The notes under the pieces: model-generated
Told to the model about the DNA's origin: nothing
The model's input: only the letters and a program-made list of their open reading frames with translations
Databases searched by the model: none
Position numbers and translations under genes: made by a program
Shown: piece by piece, positions 13,595 to 16,152 of the stretch
Layout of the letters: each line of letters begins with the position of its first letter
How positions within the stretch are numbered: the first letter of the stretch is position 1
Source of the DNA: Alphaproteobacteria bacterium
GTDB taxonomy: Bacteria; Pseudomonadota; Alphaproteobacteria; UBA6615
Assembly: GCA_030831135.1 (NCBI GenBank)
Contig: JAURLR010000354.1
Coordinates: forward strand, 1-16,152
Direction: 5' to 3'
DNA length: 16,152 nt

Positions 13595-14617
13595 ATGCTG
13601 ACAACCACCATCACCGGCAGCCTGCCCAAACCGGCCTGGCTCGCCGAGCCCGAGAAACTCTGGGCGCCCTGGGCCGCTCAGGACCCGGCCCGGCTGGAAG
13701 AGGCCAAGCATGACGCGGTCCGTCTGGCGATCCGCGATCAGGAAGAAGCCGGGATCGATATCGTCACCGATGGCGAACAGTCACGGCAGCATTTCGTCCA
13801 CGGCATTCTGGAGAAGATCGAAGGCATCGACTTCGAGAAAAAGACGCGGATCGGAATCCGCGACGACCGCTATGACGCGGATTGCCCCACAGTCGTCTCG
13901 GAGCTGCGCCGCAGCGGCCCGATCCATGCCGACGAGGTGAAGTTCGCCCGCGCGCATACGGACCACCCGCTGAAATTCACCATGCCGGGGCCGATGACCA
14001 TCGTCGACACCCTCGCCGATGAGCATTACGGCGACCGCCCCAAAATGGCGATGGCCTTTGCCGAGATCCTAAACGAAGAGGCAAAGGAGTTGGTTGCCGC
14101 CGGCGTGGATAATCTCCAGTTCGACGAACCCGCCTTCAACGTCTATCTCGACGCGGTGCCCACCTGGGGCGTCGAGGCGCTCAATCGCGCGGTCGAAGGG
14201 CTGGATTGCACCACTGCGGTCCATATCTGTTACGGCTACGGAATCGAGGCGAACCTGCAGTGGAAGGCCACACTCGGCGATGTCTGGGACCAGTATGAGG
14301 CGATCCTGCCGTCCCTGGCGGAAAGCAACATCGATCAGGTCTCGCTGGAGTTCGCCGGGTCGCGGGTGCCGCTGGAAGTGATCAAGCTCCTCGACGGCAA
14401 GAAAGACGTTCTGGTGGGCGCCATCGATGTGACCACGCTGACCGCTGAATCTCCCGAAGAAGTCGCCAAGGTCATCCGCGCGGCGATGGAATTCACCTCA
14501 CCCGAGCGCATCTTCCCCTGCACCAATTGCGGCATGGTGCCCCTGCCCCGCCAGGTCTCCCAGGGCAAACTGAAAGCGCTGGGCGCCGGTGCGGCACTGG
14601 TCCGCGCGGAGCTCTAG
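13595..14617 (+). CDS. Core MetE-like (cobalamin-independent) methyltransferase
   Basis: A 340-residue protein equal to the C-terminal catalytic barrel of cobalamin-independent methionine synthase, without the N-terminal folate-binding half of full MetE (about 750 residues). Visible motifs are the start TTTITGSLPKP, IVTDGEQSR (57-64), FTMPGPMTIVDTL (128-140), LQFDEPAF (174-181, Asp178) and the zinc ligands His210/Cys212 (VHICYG), Glu252 (LEFAG) and Cys312 (PCTNCGM). Stand-alone core-MetE proteins can make methionine using a methyl donor other than methyl-folate, or act in catabolic methyl transfer. Here the gene opens a likely operon with a hydrolase and an LDH2-type dehydrogenase, which hints at methyl transfer within a degradative pathway; this is inference. 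I chose the ATG at 13595, with GGGAG 6 nt upstream. The methyl donor and acceptor are unknown. Confidence 0.9.
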   Translation: MLTTTITGSLPKPAWLAEPEKLWAPWAAQDPARLEEAKHDAVRLAIRDQEEAGIDIVTDGEQSRQHFVHGILEKIEGIDFEKKTRIGIRDDRYDADCPTVVSELRRSGPIHADEVKFARAHTDHPLKFTMPGPMTIVDTLADEHYGDRPKMAMAFAEILNEEAKELVAAGVDNLQFDEPAFNVYLDAVPTWGVEALNRAVEGLDCTTAVHICYGYGIEANLQWKATLGDVWDQYEAILPSLAESNIDQVSLEFAGSRVPLEVIKLLDGKKDVLVGAIDVTTLTAESPEEVAKVIRAAMEFTSPERIFPCTNCGMVPLPRQVSQGKLKALGAGAALVRAEL

Positions 14618-14622
14618 CCCCC

Positions 14623-15507
14623 ATGGCGCACCACCATATCAACGGCGTGCGCCTCTGGGTCGAGGACGAAGGCGACGGCCCGGCCCTGGTCTTCGTCCAT
14701 GAATTCGGCGGCGACCACCGCTCCTGGCGGCATCAGGTCGATCACTTCAGGGACCGCTTCCGCTGCGTGACCTACAGCGCGCGCGGCTATCCACCGTCTG
14801 ATGTGCCCGAGGACGAAGACGCCTACGGTCAGGACATCGCCACGGCCGACCTGCTTGGGTTGCTGGATGCACTCAAGATTGAACGGGCCCACATCATCGG
14901 CCTGAGTATGGGTGCCTATACAGGACTACGGTTCGCGCTGGCCCATCCCGACCGGATCATGTCCCTTGTCGCCGCCAGCGGCGGTTCGGGGTCGTTCCCC
15001 GGCACCCGCGCGCATTTTCTGGAGGAAACCCGCGCACTGGCGGACACCATTCTCGACCGGAATTCCCTCAACCTGCCCGGCTTTGCGTCGAGTGCCACCC
15101 GTACCCAGCTCAAGCTGAAGAACCCGGATGGCTGGAAGGAATTTGCCGATCACTTCCTCGAACATTCCCCGATGGGCTCGGCTTATACACTCCGGCGGGT
15201 GCAGGCCGGACGCCCCTCACTCTATGACTTTGAAGCCGAACTCAAAGCCATGACAACGCCGACCCTGCTGATGGTCGGCGATGAAGACGAGCCGTGTATC
15301 GACACGAATGTCTTCCTGAAACGGGCCATGCCGAGTGCGGGTCTTGTCACCTTCCCCAAATCCGGCCACCTGATCAATCTGGAAGACCCGGGGGCGTTCA
15401 ACGCCGCCATCGACGATTTTCTCGCCGCGCTCGCGGCCGGCAGCTGGCCCCGGCGCGATGCCTCCACCACCGGCGCCAGCGCCTATCTTTCCGAGGACGG
15501 GCCATGA
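14623..15507 (+). CDS. Alpha/beta-fold hydrolase
   Basis: A 294-residue serine hydrolase of the alpha/beta superfamily, cytosolic by lack of a signal peptide. The nucleophile elbow is GLSMG (Ser95), the acid is Asp220 (VGDEDEP) and the base is His249 (KSGHLINLEDP). The oxyanion region HEFGGDHRSW follows the second core strand at residues 26-35. Esterase, lactonase (3-oxoadipate enol-lactonase-like) and C-C bond hydrolase are all possible. I chose the ATG at 14623, 5 bp after the MetE-like stop, with GGAG inside the end of that gene; a frame running upstream to 14527 would overlap it without support. Its TGA overlaps the next gene's ATG (ATGA), so the three genes form one operon. Substrate unknown. 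Confidence 0.9.
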   Translation: MAHHHINGVRLWVEDEGDGPALVFVHEFGGDHRSWRHQVDHFRDRFRCVTYSARGYPPSDVPEDEDAYGQDIATADLLGLLDALKIERAHIIGLSMGAYTGLRFALAHPDRIMSLVAASGGSGSFPGTRAHFLEETRALADTILDRNSLNLPGFASSATRTQLKLKNPDGWKEFADHFLEHSPMGSAYTLRRVQAGRPSLYDFEAELKAMTTPTLLMVGDEDEPCIDTNVFLKRAMPSAGLVTFPKSGHLINLEDPGAFNAAIDDFLAALAAGSWPRRDASTTGASAYLSEDGP

Positions 15508-16152
15508 GCACCGATGACCGCATTGTTTCAGCCGAACACCTGAAAGCCTTCACCAAGGAAATCTTCCTGCGCTCCACCGTTTCGGAAGAGCATGCCGAAG
15601 TCTGGGCCGACATGCTGATCTGGGCGAATCTGCGCGGCATGGATTCCCATGGCGTCCTGCGCATCCCCCGCTACACCGCCTATATGAAGAACGGCAATAT
15701 CCACGCCCATCCGAATATCAAGGTGGAGAAACGCAGCGGAGCGATCGCGATCATCGATTCCGACTGGGCCCCTGGTCCCGTGGCGCTGTCTGCTGCCATG
15801 GACGAAGCCATCGGACGGGCGCGCGAATGTCATGTGGGCTGGTGCATCGTGCGCAACATCACCCATGGCGGGGCCATCGGCTATTTTGCCATGCAGGCCG
15901 CGCGGCAGGGTTTTGCGGGAATCGTGATGACCGCCTCGCGCCCGATGATGGCCTATCACGGCGCAAAGACCGCCGGTGCTTCCACAAACCCGATTGCGAT
16001 TGCCGTGCCGGGTGGCGAACACCCGCCCATGCTGCTCGACATGTCCACGGCCACCGTTTCCATGGGCAAGATCCTCGCCGCACAGGATACCGGAACGCCG
16101 ATTCCCGATGGCTGGGGCCTCGATGCCCACGGCCAGAACACCAATGACGCCA
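15504..16152 (+). CDS. LDH2/MDH2-family NAD(P) oxidoreductase (3' end beyond the window)
   Basis: The first 216 codons of a gene that runs out of the window; complete members have about 340-360 residues. The reading frame begins with MSTDDRIVSAEHLKAF and shows the family motifs in order: RGMDSHGVLRIPRY (44-57), APGPVALSAAMDEAI, VRNITHGGAIGYF (116-128, with the catalytic-type His121), TNPIAIAVPGG, DMSTATVSMGKI and GWGLDAHG. This family (malate/L-lactate/ureidoglycolate/sulfolactate dehydrogenases) oxidises 2-hydroxyacids with NAD(P) and is unrelated to ordinary LDH. The ATG overlaps the TGA of the alpha/beta hydrolase gene. It would complete a hydrolase-then-dehydrogenase sequence in this operon. 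The substrate cannot be chosen from what is visible. Confidence 0.9.
   Translation, partial: MSTDDRIVSAEHLKAFTKEIFLRSTVSEEHAEVWADMLIWANLRGMDSHGVLRIPRYTAYMKNGNIHAHPNIKVEKRSGAIAIIDSDWAPGPVALSAAMDEAIGRARECHVGWCIVRNITHGGAIGYFAMQAARQGFAGIVMTASRPMMAYHGAKTAGASTNPIAIAVPGGEHPPMLLDMSTATVSMGKILAAQDTGTPIPDGWGLDAHGQNTNDA

Noticed and set aside
13462..13629. N-terminal extension of the deacetylase homologue to 13629
   Set aside because: The extra 56 residues overlap the divergent promoter and MetE-like start and look non-coding; the ATG at 13461 has a good ribosome-binding site.
14527..14622. N-terminal extension of the alpha/beta hydrolase into the MetE-like gene
   Set aside because: The frame is a shadow of the MetE C-terminus; the ATG at 14623 begins the conserved fold.
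10664..16152. Sulfolactate pathway (SlcC-type D-hydroxyacid dehydrogenase with ComC-type LDH2)
   Set aside because: The two families match, but the genes are in separate operons 4 kb apart and there is no sulfo-lyase or sulfite exporter; the families are too broad for this call.

Overview
The window looks like a chromosomal stretch from a GC-rich alphaproteobacterium. The reasons are the high-GC codon usage throughout, the long spurious antisense frames typical of such genomes, and three intergenic palindromic elements whose arms (CTCCTCAGGATGAGG, CATCCTTCGAGACG, ATACCCGGG...CCCGGGTAT, ATGCGCGGA...TCCGCGCAT) belong to dispersed repeats I know from alphaproteobacterial genomes. I cannot fix the genus. 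I see no rRNA, tRNA, CRISPR array, transposase, phage gene or toxin-antitoxin pair.

Layout. Positions 114-5841 are a run of five minus-strand genes. In transcription order they are two tandem amidase-signature paralogues joined by a 4-bp ATGA overlap, a Tat-exported LapG-like transglutaminase-type cysteine peptidase, an MFS permease 10 bp behind it, and phosphoglycerate kinase (pgk), the only clear central-metabolism housekeeping gene. A small five-helix membrane protein is divergent from the amidases (5934-6524). Next comes a divergent pair: an Lrp/AsnC regulator (6629-7117, minus) and a large thiamine-diphosphate E1/transketolase-like protein of the AceE/MdeB type (7247-9631, plus). A DMT/EamA permease and a D-2-hydroxyacid dehydrogenase form a minus-strand pair (9750-11632), divergent from an SDR oxidoreductase (11741-12496). 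The right end has a PuuE/PgdA-like polysaccharide-deacetylase-fold protein (12625-13461, minus), divergent from a tight plus-strand operon: core-MetE-like methyltransferase, alpha/beta hydrolase, and an LDH2/MDH2-family dehydrogenase cut by the window end.

How the genes may work together. Apart from pgk, the content reads as catabolic or accessory metabolism: uptake (MFS, DMT), amide or ester hydrolysis (two amidases, the deacetylase-fold protein, the alpha/beta hydrolase), oxidation of hydroxy acids or alcohols (D-hydroxyacid dehydrogenase, SDR, LDH2), 2-oxoacid handling (E1) and methyl transfer (MetE-like). The substrates cannot be read from the sequence. The Lrp-E1 pair recalls mdeR/mdeB of Pseudomonas putida (methionine/2-oxobutyrate catabolism), but no methionine gamma-lyase is present here.

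Regulatory and repeat structure. All three convergent gene junctions (6525-6628, 9632-9749, 12497-12624) carry a large palindromic repeat, and no other junction does. Several divergent promoter gaps contain short perfect dyads that could be operators: 5894-5916, 7145-7157, 7186-7198, 11661-11675, 13520-13536 and 13546-13564. I found no convincing wholly new system. The most useful leads are the E1/Lrp pair, the MetE-like/hydrolase/LDH2 operon with its divergent metal-ligand-poor deacetylase homologue, and the repeat-at-convergent-junction pattern.
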